A stretch of DNA of 64,000 bases from Epiperipatus broadwayi (lineage: Eukaryota > Onychophora > Udeonychophora > Euonychophora > Peripatidae). Of this stretch, positions 45,983 to 59,054 are shown piece by piece. Each line of letters starts with the position of its first letter. Position 1 is the stretch's first letter. The DNA lies in NCBI GenBank assembly GCA_028023455.1, contig JAQFVV010006203.1, forward strand, positions 8,274,821-8,338,820. Direction: 5' to 3'. The translations under genes were made by a program, and so were the position numbers. The notes beneath the pieces were generated by a model. That model ran no database searches and was not told the origin of the DNA. It saw only the letters and a program-made list of their open reading frames with translations.

Positions 45983-48900
45983 TGTGCCATTACAATTTAG
46001 TCACTAGCTAAATTTATAGTAATGTGCATGTAGAAAAGGTAAACCAAAAATCATCATCACATTTTTATATAATCATAAATGAAGCTGTAGGGCATCCAAG
46101 TTTAAACCCTACAAGGTCTAGTTCTAAAAGCTTTAAACAGAGAAAGAATGGGTCAACAATTACATGCTTTACTTGTTTGTGTGTTGATAGAAAGGTAATA
46201 CACACATTTAAGCTATTTAATATTTAATTTTTCTTTAAAAAGCAAAGTTATAATGCATACATATAGGCAATGTATGTGTAAATTATTTAATTGTTTTATA
46301 TTTCAAATATTAAACATTTTAACTTTCTTTAAAACTAATCTATGCTTGATCAATTCTAATATTTTATTCTATACTTTTATTTTTCTTTTCTTTAATTATA
46401 ATTGGGATTTAAAAGTTACAGACTTAATTAAATAATTGGGTTATAATTACTAAGCTAGCAATCATATTATTTAAGGTTAGTTTATGAATGATTTGAAAGA
46501 ATGAAGGATGTGTGTACATTACATACAAAAATTTACATTTCCTAAATATTGAAAGAAAAGGAAGTATTAAATCTGTCAAATTATTTTTTTTTGTACAATT
46601 TTTTTTGTTAAAAGAGGAAATCTGTTTAATCAGATATCGATCTTTGTAGCAATTTTTTTTTTTGTAAATAATTGTTTTTCACTTTGGAAGCTTATAATGG
46701 GTCAGATCTCTAATTTTGAAATTGTCTTATCTCAAGATCTAAAGAAGGAAGCTCAAAGATTTGAAGTGTTACCTGGATGTTAAAAAAGAAAGAAAAAAAA
46801 AAGAAAAGAAAGGAAATAAGGATTGAGTCTATTTTTTTTTAAAACAAAAGTGTCTGGAAAAAGGATTAAACTTTTCAGTTGAAAAATAATATAGTTGAAA
46901 ATAAATTAGAGATCTAATTAAAACAAATTTGTCCAAAAATAGCAAGTGATGCTATCTCTGATTGGTTAAGTTAGTTAAAAATTGGATATAAAAAGCTGTC
47001 TTGAATTATTATGAGGATTATTGTTTATGATTCAGATTATTAAACTATCCAATTGAATGCTGAAAATATAAGAAATGTCTGGCTAGAAAAATTATATGTA
47101 TGTCCCATCGGTTCCGGACCATCTGGAGAAGCTGCAGATCACATAGGAAAGAAAAGATGTGTCTAAAATAATATTCTACACCTTTCAACTGACCAGAGAA
47201 ATAAGATGTTTTTTTTAATAGAAGGAAGAAAGCATTCACCTGCATTCAAAGAAGATGAATTAATCTACTGATAAATATTAATCATCAAATCCAATTAATT
47301 GTTACCACAATTGATTTTAAACTCAAGAAAATTTATAAATGTGAAAACAACTGCTGTATTTCATCCACATGCTTGACAGGGAGAGAAGAAAAATTAATAT
47401 AATGATTTCCAAATTATCCACTAAAGCAAATAACCTCAATAGAGTCATCATCACCAAATAGTTATACACCTCAAGAAAGAGATTGTTCCCACATAAAACG
47501 GAAATGGTAGCTGCAGAACTATAGACAATATACAAGACAAGTTTGAACCCTTGGAAATTCGCCACAAACAAAAGATCGGTAATATGACTTTTTATATCTA
47601 TTTTCTTTATGATATCAATCTTAATAAACATTTTAGCAATAAAGTAATACATTTTATTTAAAGAACCTTTAAAGACTATTCAGATCGATTAAAACAAGAA
47701 TGTCTTACTAAAAATAACTTTGAGCTTCATAAATGATCTTGAATGTATGAAAATTATTTGTTTATTAATTTTACAACATTAATGTATAAAACAATTTTTT
47801 TTTTATGGTATTATGATTTTAGTTTTAACTAATATATTATTATTTTGGTTTTTAATAATATTTTGTTATTATGGGATAAAACACGCACATACATAATAAT
47901 ATTTTTATATGTGTATAATTGGGAGTGGATGTGAAATAATGAGTAGTATTAGAATATTAGATTATTTTGTTTCAAGTTAAGTATAGATTTCAGCGCTTGG
48001 AAGGGAGGGGGGAGAAAATAATTTAAAACTCTTTTCTAAAACTTGCTCTTTCAATTTTACTAACATTTTTTTTTATTCTATTTACATGTTGGATTTTTAA
48101 AGTATGTGTGCTAATGAGCAGATAATATTTTTTTTTTTAAATACTTTTCTCATGGAGTGAAAATCATGGTCAATGTGATGTCCAACTTAATACAAAATAC
48201 ATTTGAAGGGAGAGGGGAAAGAACTTAAAATTAATCTGAGGATTGTTATATAATCAATTATTATTATTATTATTCATGTCAATTTTCATATTTATCTAGA
48301 AATTTTTATGTATATGTTAGAAATGTAGTAATAAATATTAGTTTGTTTTATTAAACGAGGCGTATATATTTCATTAAGTGTAGTCTTTGTTAAGTGTGAT
48401 TATTCATCATCATCAATGGTTGAATATTAGTTATTTAAGATATAAGTAAATATGCTAAAATTAAGCAATAATTATGAATTTCTTTATAAAAATTAGTTTT
48501 ATGTTTAGGCTTAGTCCTAGAGCTGTAGTTGAAACCCTTGTCATTATCATTATTATTATCATCATCATCATCATCATCAACGTTTTAATTAATGAGCTGT
48601 TTAACTGTTTAAAGGCCATAAATAAATATTGATTTTATAATATTTAGTGATCTCTTAGTATTATTATAACCACATCCCATCATCTATTTCATGCAAGAAT
48701 GAGTGAATTGCCATCCTAAATTAGTTATATATAATCTGAGCTAGTGAACTTATAAAACTATTGAAACACATTTGTTATGCTAAGATCTGAGAAATGATTT
48801 ATGTCTAATATACTCCACTTTGGTTTAAAGATGTTTTACTTTTACCTAAATATTAGTGCTTATAGTGATATGGCTCAAAAAGCAAAATCTTCCATTTTAT

Positions 48901-49369
48901 TATAAATAAAGTACCAAGAAGGAATTCAAACCCGGTACATGTGAAAGGTTATCAGATATAACCGTGTCTAGATTCAGATAATCTAGTGGCGCCCTGCTAG
49001 GCCATATTCACTTAGTATTTGTTTAAACATGCACTTAACATCAAACCAAGAAATGAAAGTGGTAAGATTACTGTTTGTATACCTGAGCTATATTTTATTG
49101 AATTACTAGTGTACTCACCTCACGTGATTTCATATACCTGAGTTATAATACTGGTTATAATAATTTGCTAATAATTTGCTTATAATTCTTGATATTTGGA
49201 CTCCTTTACTCAGATATAATAATATCTTTTGAACTCCTTTTAATTAGGTTACAATGAGTTATTTGAATCTTTACTTAATAATTTTTGATATTTGAACTCC
49301 TTCACTTATATGGTAATAGTTATATTGTAACCATCTATAATTATTTGAGCGACCTTTTATTAGGTTACA
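45983..49369 (+). repeat. Ty3/gypsy 3' LTR, about 3.39 kb
   Basis: Starts TGTGCCATTAC right after the polypurine tract and ends GGTTACA at 49369. From 46908 on it is paired with the 5' LTR; the first 925 bases have no visible partner because the 5' LTR start falls in the gap. It contains a TATA box at 46987 and a tRNA-like patch near 48912-49002. It is unusually long for a gypsy LTR. The right flank is an AT tract, consistent with insertion at an ATAT-type target. The start is an inference from the polypurine tract. Confidence 0.75.
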
Positions 49370-49389
49370 ATATATATATATATATATAT
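49370..49389. repeat. (AT)n tract flanking the gypsy insertion
   Basis: AATATAT... run immediately after the LTR end GGTTACA, the same kind of border as the 5.2-kb elements have. Confidence 0.9.
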
Positions 49390-49434
49390 TGGGGATAATG
49401 TATTTTTTTCACAAGTGTGTGATTATGTGTATCA

Positions 49435-49495
49435 CTTGCTTGAGATAGAGTGGAGGATGCATAGACTAAAAGATCTTGAATTCAAATCCTTTTAT
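49435..49495 (+). repeat. weak tRNA-like (SINE) remnant
   Basis: GCTTGAGATAGAGTGG (box A-like) is followed by CTTGAATTCAAATCC (T-arm and box B-like) at about 49475-49490. It is too degraded to name a parent tRNA. Confidence 0.3.
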
Positions 49496-50335
49496 TTACA
49501 TACATTGGAAACATTCAGTATAAGTAAATGATATACTGCCTTACAATAAACACTTTTTATTTCCACTTATAATTTGTAAATAAATGTTTTGATGACTCTA
49601 GGACAAAAAGAATGTGCATTACAATGCTATTTCTTGAATTCAGCCTAATTATATAATAGAAATTATTGCATATGATGAATATTTAAATATTAAAAATTTG
49701 TGAATAAATGAAATTGTCAAAGTAATTTTTTGTTTTCATTTATTTATTTTTAAGAGAATTTTTATTTTCTTTAGGATGTATACACCTACTAGAATATTAC
49801 TAAAATAAATGTTGAAATATATGCACAGCCACTAATTGACTTATATTTTTCAAATGAACATATTTTTCGTTTCTTTCCTTCTGGCATTATTTTATACTTA
49901 TAAACTAAGACCTCGTCTTTAAAGCACTGCTTGCGCAGTACAATTGTTTCATATAGTACAGACTTATAATCAGCTAAATATGAGCCTACTTTCTAATTGT
50001 TCTCAATTTAAATATAAATGCTTTACTTATAAATGCAAGAATTAATAACAGTTAAAGATGATATCTCTGTTTGTCCGCAATAAGTTACTGGCAAATTAAC
50101 TGGCTGAATTATTTAAATGTTATTAGAAGTTTTTAATTTATATTATTTTCAGTTTAACATTATGCAGTTTAGTTTATATATATATATATATATATATGTT
50201 AAAACGAAGATTTGCATATGTATTTTATATATATATATATGATATTTGAGATCATCTTTTTAATAGTCAATCGTCGAAGTTCTTTTTATTTGTAAAGAAA
50301 AAAATGCCTATTGACTTTAGTGCTCGGGAATTCAT
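49496..50335. other. AT-rich DNA with AT microsatellites
   Basis: No gene seen. (AT)n runs lie at about 50175-50200 and 50225-50241. Confidence 0.6.
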
Positions 50336-50340
50336 AAGAA

Positions 50341-50412
50341 GTTCGAGAGCCAGAATCGATCCTAGGAGGTCTCATCCAGTCAGACGCTCTACCAACTTTT
50401 CCAAATCGCAAA
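50341..50412 (-). repeat. tRNA-derived SINE-like sequence
   Basis: On the minus strand AGTTGGTAGAGCGTCTGACT is a near-perfect tRNA D-arm and box A. It is followed by TAGGATCGATTCTGG, a good box B and T-arm. Spacing suits a tRNA-derived pol III promoter. No acceptor-stem pairing is evident, so it is a SINE head or tRNA pseudogene rather than a functional tRNA. Confidence 0.6.
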
Positions 50413-50577
50413 GGGTATTTGGTTCATTTGTAAAGAAGATTGTCAAGAACAAATTTAGCTCGAGAAATGAGTATTAATCAATTTAGATGTATATTATGAA
50501 ACAATTTTTAAATTAATTGATTTTTTGGTTATCAAAGTAGAGAAAGTTATTTCATATTGAAAATTCGGAAACAAGCA

Positions 50578-50579
50578 AG

Positions 50580-50623
<44 letters not shown>

Positions 50624-50625
50624 GT
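50578..50625. repeat. (CA)n(TA)n microsatellite
   Basis: A CA dinucleotide run passes directly into a TA run. Another (CA)n with (AT)n lies at about 50905-50942. Confidence 0.95.
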
Positions 50626-51020
50626 ATAAACGACCAATGCGTAGTTATGACTCACCTTAGTTGTGAACATAAATAAAATGCTTGAGATTATAAGGACTTT
50701 TTTTTTTTGCAGAAATTGTTATTATAGTAACTGGTGTGTTTTTAGCTTTAGCATTTAACAATAAGTCTAATAAAAGAAGGGATCATCTTTTATTAAATTC
50801 TGTTTATTTATAAAAAAGGTTGAAATGAATAGTTTTAGTTAGAGATGGGTTTTAATTTAACTTAAACATTTTATATATTTTCACAATTGTGATTATTTAT
50901 AAATACACGCACACACACACACACACAAACATATATATATATGGAACCCAAGACTAATTGACTGTTCTTGATGAGTAATTAAATTTGTATATGAACTTTC
51001 TTGGTGTTTTTTTTTTTTTT

Positions 51021-51106
51021 CATGTGTCATAACATCGGCCGGGAAGTGAAGGGACAACTGCTTGTAAGGCAATTGTGCTGACCACTCGATCACTAACGCT
51101 TGACAC
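51021..51106 (-). repeat. tRNA-Val-like SINE, copy 1
   Basis: Homologous to 57284-57378. On the minus strand it has a D-arm-like segment, then a 7-bp stem (CAATTGC/GCAGTTG, one G-U pair) closing the 7-base loop CTTACAA. This reads as an anticodon loop with anticodon UAC (Val). The T-arm part is shortened compared with copy 2. A poly-T run (51007-51020) on its left is a poly-A tail on the minus strand, which fits a retroposed SINE. Confidence 0.6.
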
Positions 51107-53169
51107 TTTCTTCGTGTATGATATGAAATTTGAATAGTTTTGCAAAATAGCCAAGAATTTCCTATATAAGAAATTAAACAGAAATTAATATATATCAATA
51201 ATCTACTATACTATAATCCATGTTATTTAACAATAATATTCTTTGATAAATGTGTATTTAGATATTTTTAGCTAATAGGTAACGATTATTTTTAAAAAAA
51301 AAATCCAATAAGATGAGTGAGTATAAAGGGTATTATATCTTATACTACAGGTGTTCCTATGATTCACTTCTTTACTGTGATTTAAAATCAAATTTCATTT
51401 AACGTTTTTAGAATATGGTGGAGTTTCTTATCCGAATATCTAAAAAAAATTAAGCAAACTAAAATAAAATTGAAAAATGTTTAAGTAAACTTTATTGTTT
51501 TATTTAACACGTCAATTTGTTAAAAAATTAACCATCGTAATTATAAGTACTTTTTTTTTTAAAAAAAAAATGCTCATAAATCTTAAATTGATTATTATAA
51601 ATCACAAGTTGATATTGTTTCTAAAATGATTTATGTAACTTTTTAATACAGTCGTATAGATAAAATAATTATTTATCATTGCTTTTTTTTTTCTGATGTG
51701 TTTTGTAATTAATCACTAAATATTATGAGATTTTAGTGAGGTTTTTGCTCAATTTTTTTTTTTCCAATTTTAATTTATTAAAGTGAAAATTCATTTTTGA
51801 AGTGTTATTATTTTTTTTTTGCGTAAACTAATTAGATCATATGAACTTAGGATAATCATTTTATTGTTGTCGTTATTATTATTATTTTAAAAAATAAAAC
51901 AATTTCGTTTATTATACACAATTTTAAAAATGACGCTTATCGATAATATATATAATAAGACAATGCAAATGTCACAAAATCACTTAGCTTAAGAAGTGAA
52001 ACATAGTGTATATATATATGTATAGCGTCCGTCCAGTCAATTATCTCACTTTAATAAAAAAAAAACCTCACATCTAATTTATCTTTAAATTAATAACTTA
52101 TTAACTGCTGGTAAACTTAGCATTGATGTTAACAAATTTAAACTCATTCTTTAGAAAGTATCTTGGGTGAGACCTGAGTGTGACTGCTATTTCTCAAAAG
52201 ACAATCTTTTGATTATCTTAATTTTTTTTGTGAAAAGTAATTCAAAATTATTTATAAAAGAATATAGTTACTATCTACTAAATACGATCACATTTAAATC
52301 TCTGAAAATGATATAAAATAATCTTTACTATATATAAATTTTTAGTAAAATAGAGCAGATGGTATATTAAAAATTCAAGCTTAGAAAGTATTGTTGTGAG
52401 AATGGCTCCATTATTTAATAAAAATGACATTAAATCCAAAGTAGATGATGACAATAAAATAATTATTATTTAATAATTATGATTATCTTGGAATAAAAAA
52501 ATAGGTGTCAACTTCATTATTGTTTCTGTTTTACTTAACGTTTTGCACAATTTAAAAATTATTTATTAGTTTTTCCCAATCAGATAACTAGAAATACTTA
52601 AATGTAAATATAAAATTACATCTCCGAAAAAATTTCCAGTAATTTTCTAAAGCAAAACAAAAGATCATAAATTACGATGATAGATGTTGAAAAAAAAAAC
52701 TTCTATAATTAGATCTATTAGATTAATGTTCATTGATTTAATTTCTTTTCAACTTCTGTTTAACCCTCCTCCTATAAATAATAGAATTAATATTTATAGG
52801 TAAAGAATGTACAATTATATTTATGTAAAGAGCCATAAATTTATTAGCATGGTCTGGGAGGTGGATTAGCCAATGATAGTGATAGACAAAAACAAATTTT
52901 CCATTATAGCACACACACACATAAAGTTACTATTCCAGGGATATCTCATAATTTTTTTAAAAAAAATATTAGTGATCGATTCTGATTCTTTTAAATATTT
53001 TTGAACTTTTGAATAAATATTTCAAAACAGGTTTTTTGATTTTTAATAATATCCATATTTTTTTTTGCTTCAAGTTTTTAGAATACATTTGTTCTCATTT
53101 GAGATTATTTATATTATGATGTTTTAATTATAAATTTATTAAGCGGCGTATACATTAAGTAAATAATTT
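51107..53169. other. AT-rich DNA without recognisable gene
   Basis: Many poly-T and poly-A tracts and short AT repeats. No coding signal or clear repeat family seen. Confidence 0.6.
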
Positions 53170-53356
53170 TTTATTAAGGCTGTGAACCTCAGATCTAAAT
53201 GCTTTAGTTTCGCCTATTCATATAGAAAGTAGGTTGAAGTAAAGAGTGGTTCTTCTCTTTTCTTCCAAAGTAGTAAGCTTGTGTTTAAGACCTGTAAAGG
53301 TTCCTATCTTCGCATTTTTAGGCGCATACTCTTGAGATTCACAGCTTTAATAAAAT
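53170..53356. mobile_element. MITE-like element, about 187 bp
   Basis: Terminal inverted repeats of about 22 bp: TTATTAAGGCTGTGAACCTC on the left matches the reverse complement of the right end (GAGATTCACAGCTTTAATAA) with two or three mismatches. The body is short and non-coding and more GC-rich than its surroundings. Flanks are AT-rich, and a target duplication cannot be fixed. Confidence 0.65.
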
Positions 53357-56300
53357 ATTATAATGTTTTCCAAATGTATCAGACACTTAAATATAACTCA
53401 ATTTTTTTAAACAGTTATCGCTACAACAGAAACTACTACTATCACAACCAATAACGTCTACTATTATTTTTATTCCATGCTATAATTTGAAATTACAAAC
53501 AAATGTTTTATCAAACAATTTAAAAATACATAAACATATTTGTTTGTTTGTTTAAAAAATATTATTTACATAAAATTGATTCTTTGAAATAAATAAATAT
53601 CTTATAAATAAACTATTTATAAAAATACAATTTTTTACATATAAAATGCCATGTGATAAACAACTTAATAGCTACCGATCCCACATCAAAATGCAATTCA
53701 GGAATTGCTCCAATAGACAACAATGACTGTGAAAAATGCTTTAAACAGCACAAAAAATATTTCTGTATATGCATTTTGTTTGGATCAATACCAAAACATG
53801 GTTAAATAATAATCTGTGGTTTTGAAAAAGAACTTATTTAACCAGTCCTAGTTTTATTATTCTGGTGGTACTCATCTCTACTTTATTCTTTCTAGTTATT
53901 TTTATATTAAAACACATTTTATGCTATTTTTTTTAATGACCAGGGATATTTTTATCTATTTTAAACTATCTCTTAAAACAGAAAATACCTCATAACAAGT
54001 GTAATAATTAACAGTAATATTGAAGATGTATAAGATTGATTTCAGCTTATACTCATTTTTGTCACTATCTTATAAAATGAATTTCTGTCTATCTTAAAAC
54101 TACTTATAAATATGTAAATATTGCATCACAAAAATATATGCAATTATTAATGATGCACTATATAGAAATATATGTAACCATATAGGTATCGAATATATAT
54201 CCCAACAATCCATCAATATAAAAACTCAAAACCAATCACTTTCACCCAAGTTGATAGTTCTGTTATATATAAATTACTCCTATCACATATCATTACATTA
54301 ATTTCAGAAGTGCTACGTTATGAAACAAATATAAAGCCTGAATTAACAACATAAGTAAAAGATCAATCTTTTAACTATAAACTGCAAAGTACTTAAGTAT
54401 ATTCAAGTGCAGACCTATTTCAACAAGAAGCATGAAATTAAATCATCAGAGATTTTAATTACTTTTAAACAAATCTAATCTTATTCACATATACAGAGAA
54501 AGCCTAATACATTAGCCATTTTAAATTTGAAAACTCGTAAGTACAAATATATAAGCAACAGAATCAGATGCATATCTTTCTGAAATTTAAATATTAATTA
54601 CGACTGAATTATGTGTGGTAGTAACTGATACTTGAATTTTAAAGAGCAATAGGCAATCGACTTTATTTTTTATATATTTGTGTTTAGGAGTATTCAAAGT
54701 GCATTAACATTTCAATTTATAAGCAATTTATTGGCAGTTAATGTTAGCTGATTTAATGTAAAACTCCTTGTTGACAAAGGTTTGGAGTTGAATGCATTTA
54801 AGAATTTTGCAGCTTTTAGGTTAGAGGGTGACATTTTACCTATGCTGTTAATTCGGGCTTTAGATTTGTTTTAGAAGGTAGTATTTTTAAATTAATGTAA
54901 CATATGTGATAGTAGTAATTTATATTTGAATTTCAAGTTATCTATAGCTTAAGTACAATATGTTTGAATTTAAAGCTTAAGTTTATTTTTAATTAACTTT
55001 GCATATTATGCTTAACCTTCACGACACTATCAATATAAATTTCACATAGAGTGCGGACATTTTTACATATATTTCTACAATGCAACTATTATATATATAC
55101 TAATGTTATTTTCAACTCTCTCTCTCTGCACATAATTGTTTTTAGAAATACACATTTTTGTTCCTGGCAATATTGATGAAAAATTAATCAATCGCAAAGA
55201 TTAAATGATCTTTCAGTAAACGTTGTTGGTGTAAAAAAATTCTATAAAATGGGATAAGTATACTAAATTAATTCTAAAAATCAGTGATAAAACAATAAGA
55301 TGGTACAGAAAATAAAATAGTCAACATATCTAACAATTCAAAAAAAATATTACAGTCAATAAGTAATTTACATTTGCCTAGACGAATTTTGACAATACAT
55401 AATTAGTATTTATAATTGACTTGGTGGTAATTTTTACAAGGAAACAATTGTTATATTATCCATATATTTGTCACTTGGATTTTGAAATAACTTTTGAATA
55501 ATAGAGAAATATAACAAAAAAGCAATGTAGGTGTAACGTCATTTTCTATATAAGTTTCTAAAAATAAAAACTGAAAGTACACCGATTTTGAAGTTACGCC
55601 AATTCGTGTTTCACCAGAAGTCCAACTCCGATATTAAGCTATTACTTTAAATAATAAATTTCACACACTTACGTTATATTGAAAGTAATAGCACATTATT
55701 GGAATTCGACTTTCAACTTAGTAATTTCAATATTTTCAGTGCTTTATAATAGTAAGATTTTATGCAATAATGAAATTAAAATCATGATTTCCACATTTTA
55801 TGTATACACACATTAAATTTTACAAGATTATAATGTAAATTTGTTCAAACATTCTGCGTGTTAATTTTGTATTTTCAATCACATTCTGTTTTTTGCCTTT
55901 TAAAAAAGAACGTAATCAATTATTAATCATTTAGTGTCCACAAGTTTATTTTTAAAAGGTCAGTAATAGCAGTGGGCACAATTAAATTTGACAATTAAAA
56001 ATTAAAATCTGATTTTTAATTGTAATTAACAATTTAAAAATTACTTAAGGCCTGCGACTTGAAATAATGTGATGTGAAATTTGATTTTTAAACGAAATTG
56101 AAAATTAAAGACAAAAATAATAATTTAATTTTTAGTTGTTAGTTTCATAAACAATTAATAAAATCATCATCTCAAAGATTAATTACTAATTACGTTATCA
56201 CCAGAAAACCATTGACCCAACATGAGTGTGAAGTTGGTGCTAGTTGTTTGCAAACGAATGTGTTTTACGGCAAATAGCTATAATAATTAAAACGTGTATA

Positions 56301-57283
56301 AAAAAATGTAAATTACTGTACTGTAAATTATGTATAAAAATATATTATTTTGAATAAAATTAAATATTATAGTTAAAAAAAGTTTGTCTTGTATCAATTT
56401 TTTTCAAATTTGAAATTTTTTATTAGTCATATTTTATTTCCTTATTTTTTTTTTCTTGCACGAATTTTAAAGTAATTTTACTTGATGCTTTGCTTTTACA
56501 CAAATTTTGAAAAATCACAGACCGCACCCCCAGTTTTTCAATGTAAGTTACATCTATTTTTGCGCGATTTCGTTTGCACGTGTTTTCTGAGGAACCTATC
56601 TATCGCGTAAAACGAGACCCAGGTGTATATAAGTTATCCCTATTTTTACGTTTTCATAAGCAGATTTCATTACAAGTGAGCATTTTTATAAAATTTAGAT
56701 AAAATAAAAGCCCTGCAGAAAACACTTTAAAAAGATATTATTTTATGCTAAAATTGAAGTTATATAATTAGCTGTTCATAAAAAGTAAGATATGTAGATT
56801 TTATATTATAGACAATTTGACTAATCGAAAAATATTTTTTTGCATTGATTATCAATTAAGGCAATGATTGTTAACTTAGAATTACTAAATTTTGGAGTTA
56901 ATAAAAACAGTTTAACAACATTAATCTTTCATAAATATTTTTTAATGTTAATATAAAAATGCACTTCAAAACAAATAATCATAATAAAAATTATAACTAA
57001 ATGTTTGTCGGAATTTATTGTTTGTGTGTATGTGTGTGTCAACTATGTTGAAATAAAGATCTTCAGTTTACTTTGCTCATGCTTTATGATTAAATTTAAA
57101 TTTAGATATGGACTTTTTATTTACTATTTTACTAATCAAAAAAGGAAATAAGAAAAAATAATATATATGACTCTACGTCTAAAATATGGAATGGGTTATT
57201 GTTATAATTTGTAGTTATAGGTTAGATTACTTCTATGTTAAATGTTTTTAGAAAAATTCGAACTTTATATATATATTTTTTCT
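53357..57283. other. AT-rich DNA without recognisable gene
   Basis: No coding signal found. A less AT-rich patch at 56510-56640 includes TATATAAG but has no associated open frame. Several (AT)n microsatellites are present. Confidence 0.55.
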
Positions 57284-57378
57284 CATGTGTCATAGCATCG
57301 GCCGGAAGCGAACTCTCTAACCCGAGGCAACTGCTTGTAAGGCGGCTGTGCTGACCTCTTGACCACCAAAGCTTGACA
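57284..57378 (-). repeat. tRNA-Val-like SINE, copy 2
   Basis: Reads on the minus strand as GTGGTCAAGAGGTCAGCAC (D-arm and box A), then an anticodon arm with loop CTTACAA, then a variable region and GAGTTCGCTTCC (box B-like). The family match to 51021-51106 runs over its full length, with about 11 extra bases in the variable region. AT-rich and T-rich sequence on the left corresponds to a 3' tail. Confidence 0.65.
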
Positions 57379-57853
57379 ACTTTATATTTTTTCAAATGCT
57401 TTTAACAAGTTAGTACATTTCCAATAGTAACTTTTCCCCATATTCATTAGATACCTGTAATTTTTAAATTCATAAATGTTGAATTTAAGATGATGTCTAT
57501 GAACTAGGGTATTCTTAATTTAAATATTCACAAATATAAAGGCAACCTATTAAATCCTTATACTAGCGCTGTCATTGTTGTGTCTAGGAAGATATGATAA
57601 AATGGTTATTAATTTTTTCACATTTTTAGTGTTGCCTTAATAATAGTTTGGTGAAATATTTATGAAAAATGTTGTGTTCTGTATTAATTTTTTGTGATAT
57701 TACTAATAGTTTTACATATATTTAAAAAGTATAAAAGAATGTTGAATTTTTATATAAAAAAAATTAATACTTCATCTACCCATGGAAATAGTCCATTATA
57801 TAAATACAAGTAAAATACAATTATCATAAACTATCAGAGAGATTCACATTGTT

Positions 57854-57974
57854 AGTCATTCATTAGACTAGAGATCATCCACTTAATGAACAATATTTTT
57901 GTAGTGTAATTTTCAATGCACCACTACAAAAATGTTATTCATTATGTGGATAATCACTAGTCTAATGAATGATT
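57854..57974. mobile_element. foldback/MITE-like palindrome, 53-bp arms
   Basis: Arms 57854-57906 and 57922-57974 are inverted repeats with few mismatches around a 15-base loop. Part of the arm (a CTACA-AAATATTATTCATTAAG type segment) recurs near 58295-58317, suggesting a dispersed family. Confidence 0.75.
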
Positions 57975-59054
57975 AATGAAAAATATTAATATACTTCCAT
58001 TAAGTGATTTGTGGAAAAGTTGTGAGGGCGGTAAGTTTGACACTTATCAATTAAACTATAGAAATTTGTCTATATATATATATATATTAAACAATGATAA
58101 CGTTATGTGTAAGAGATTATGATGTGGACCTACTGATGAGTGCTAGTTCAGTATTAAATATGCATTTTGTGAATCATATATCTTTTTCACATGTCTTTGG
58201 TAATATCTTTATGATTATACCCCAAGACAAGTTGTTAAAAGTGGATGTGAAACAGTCCCTGTCTTGTTGAGAGAGTGATGCAATGAAAACTACACTACAG
58301 AAATATTATTCATTAAGATTACACATTGTTGTTATAATGTTTAGATTGGGTAAAGTGTATAAAAATAGTCATCTCATTAAGATAAATATTTATGTCACGT
58401 GATATAGTTGTGATGACAAAATTTCATTGGAGTGAAAAAAGGCTGACTTAGCTTCATAGCCATGAGAGAAAACAAAGCTTATGCGAAATTTGGCAGCATT
58501 GAATATTTATTTTAATCAATTGTAAATGAGAATTTTAAAATAATTTAAATTATAAACATTTCAAAAAGCATTATTTCTATGACTTAAAATTTAAGATTCA
58601 TCTAATAAAAAGCTAAAATAGAATTAAGTACACCAAAATAAAAACAAAATAATTGAAATAAAGTCGATGAACCGGATAAAAAACCTATATACATTCTGTT
58701 AGATAATTGATGTCACGTCTATGTTTTGTTTTTTTTTTTAAATATGAACTTCCTTTTTTTAAACATGACTCTTCAAAACGTTACTGATAACATGATTAGA
58801 AATTGATTTACTAGTATACTTCACTAGAAAATTGTAATATTTAAGATTATTTTTAAATTAAAAGAAATGCTTTATCATTGAATGATAATATTATCTTGTC
58901 AGGAAATGTAATAAAATAACCCTTTATTGTATTTATGTTTAATTTATTATTCTATATTTTATTATTATTACCATTATATATGTCATTATATTTAGCTTCA
59001 TCGCAACTTTTAAAAAGTGTTCTTTATAATATATCAACTAGTCATTAAGTTCAA
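57975..59054. other. AT-rich DNA without recognisable gene
   Basis: Contains an (AT)n tract near 58072-58087 and no coding signal. Confidence 0.6.

Noticed and set aside
56510-56640. TATATAAG with a less AT-rich upstream patch, as a possible promoter
   Set aside because: No open frame, splice pattern or transcript evidence follows.
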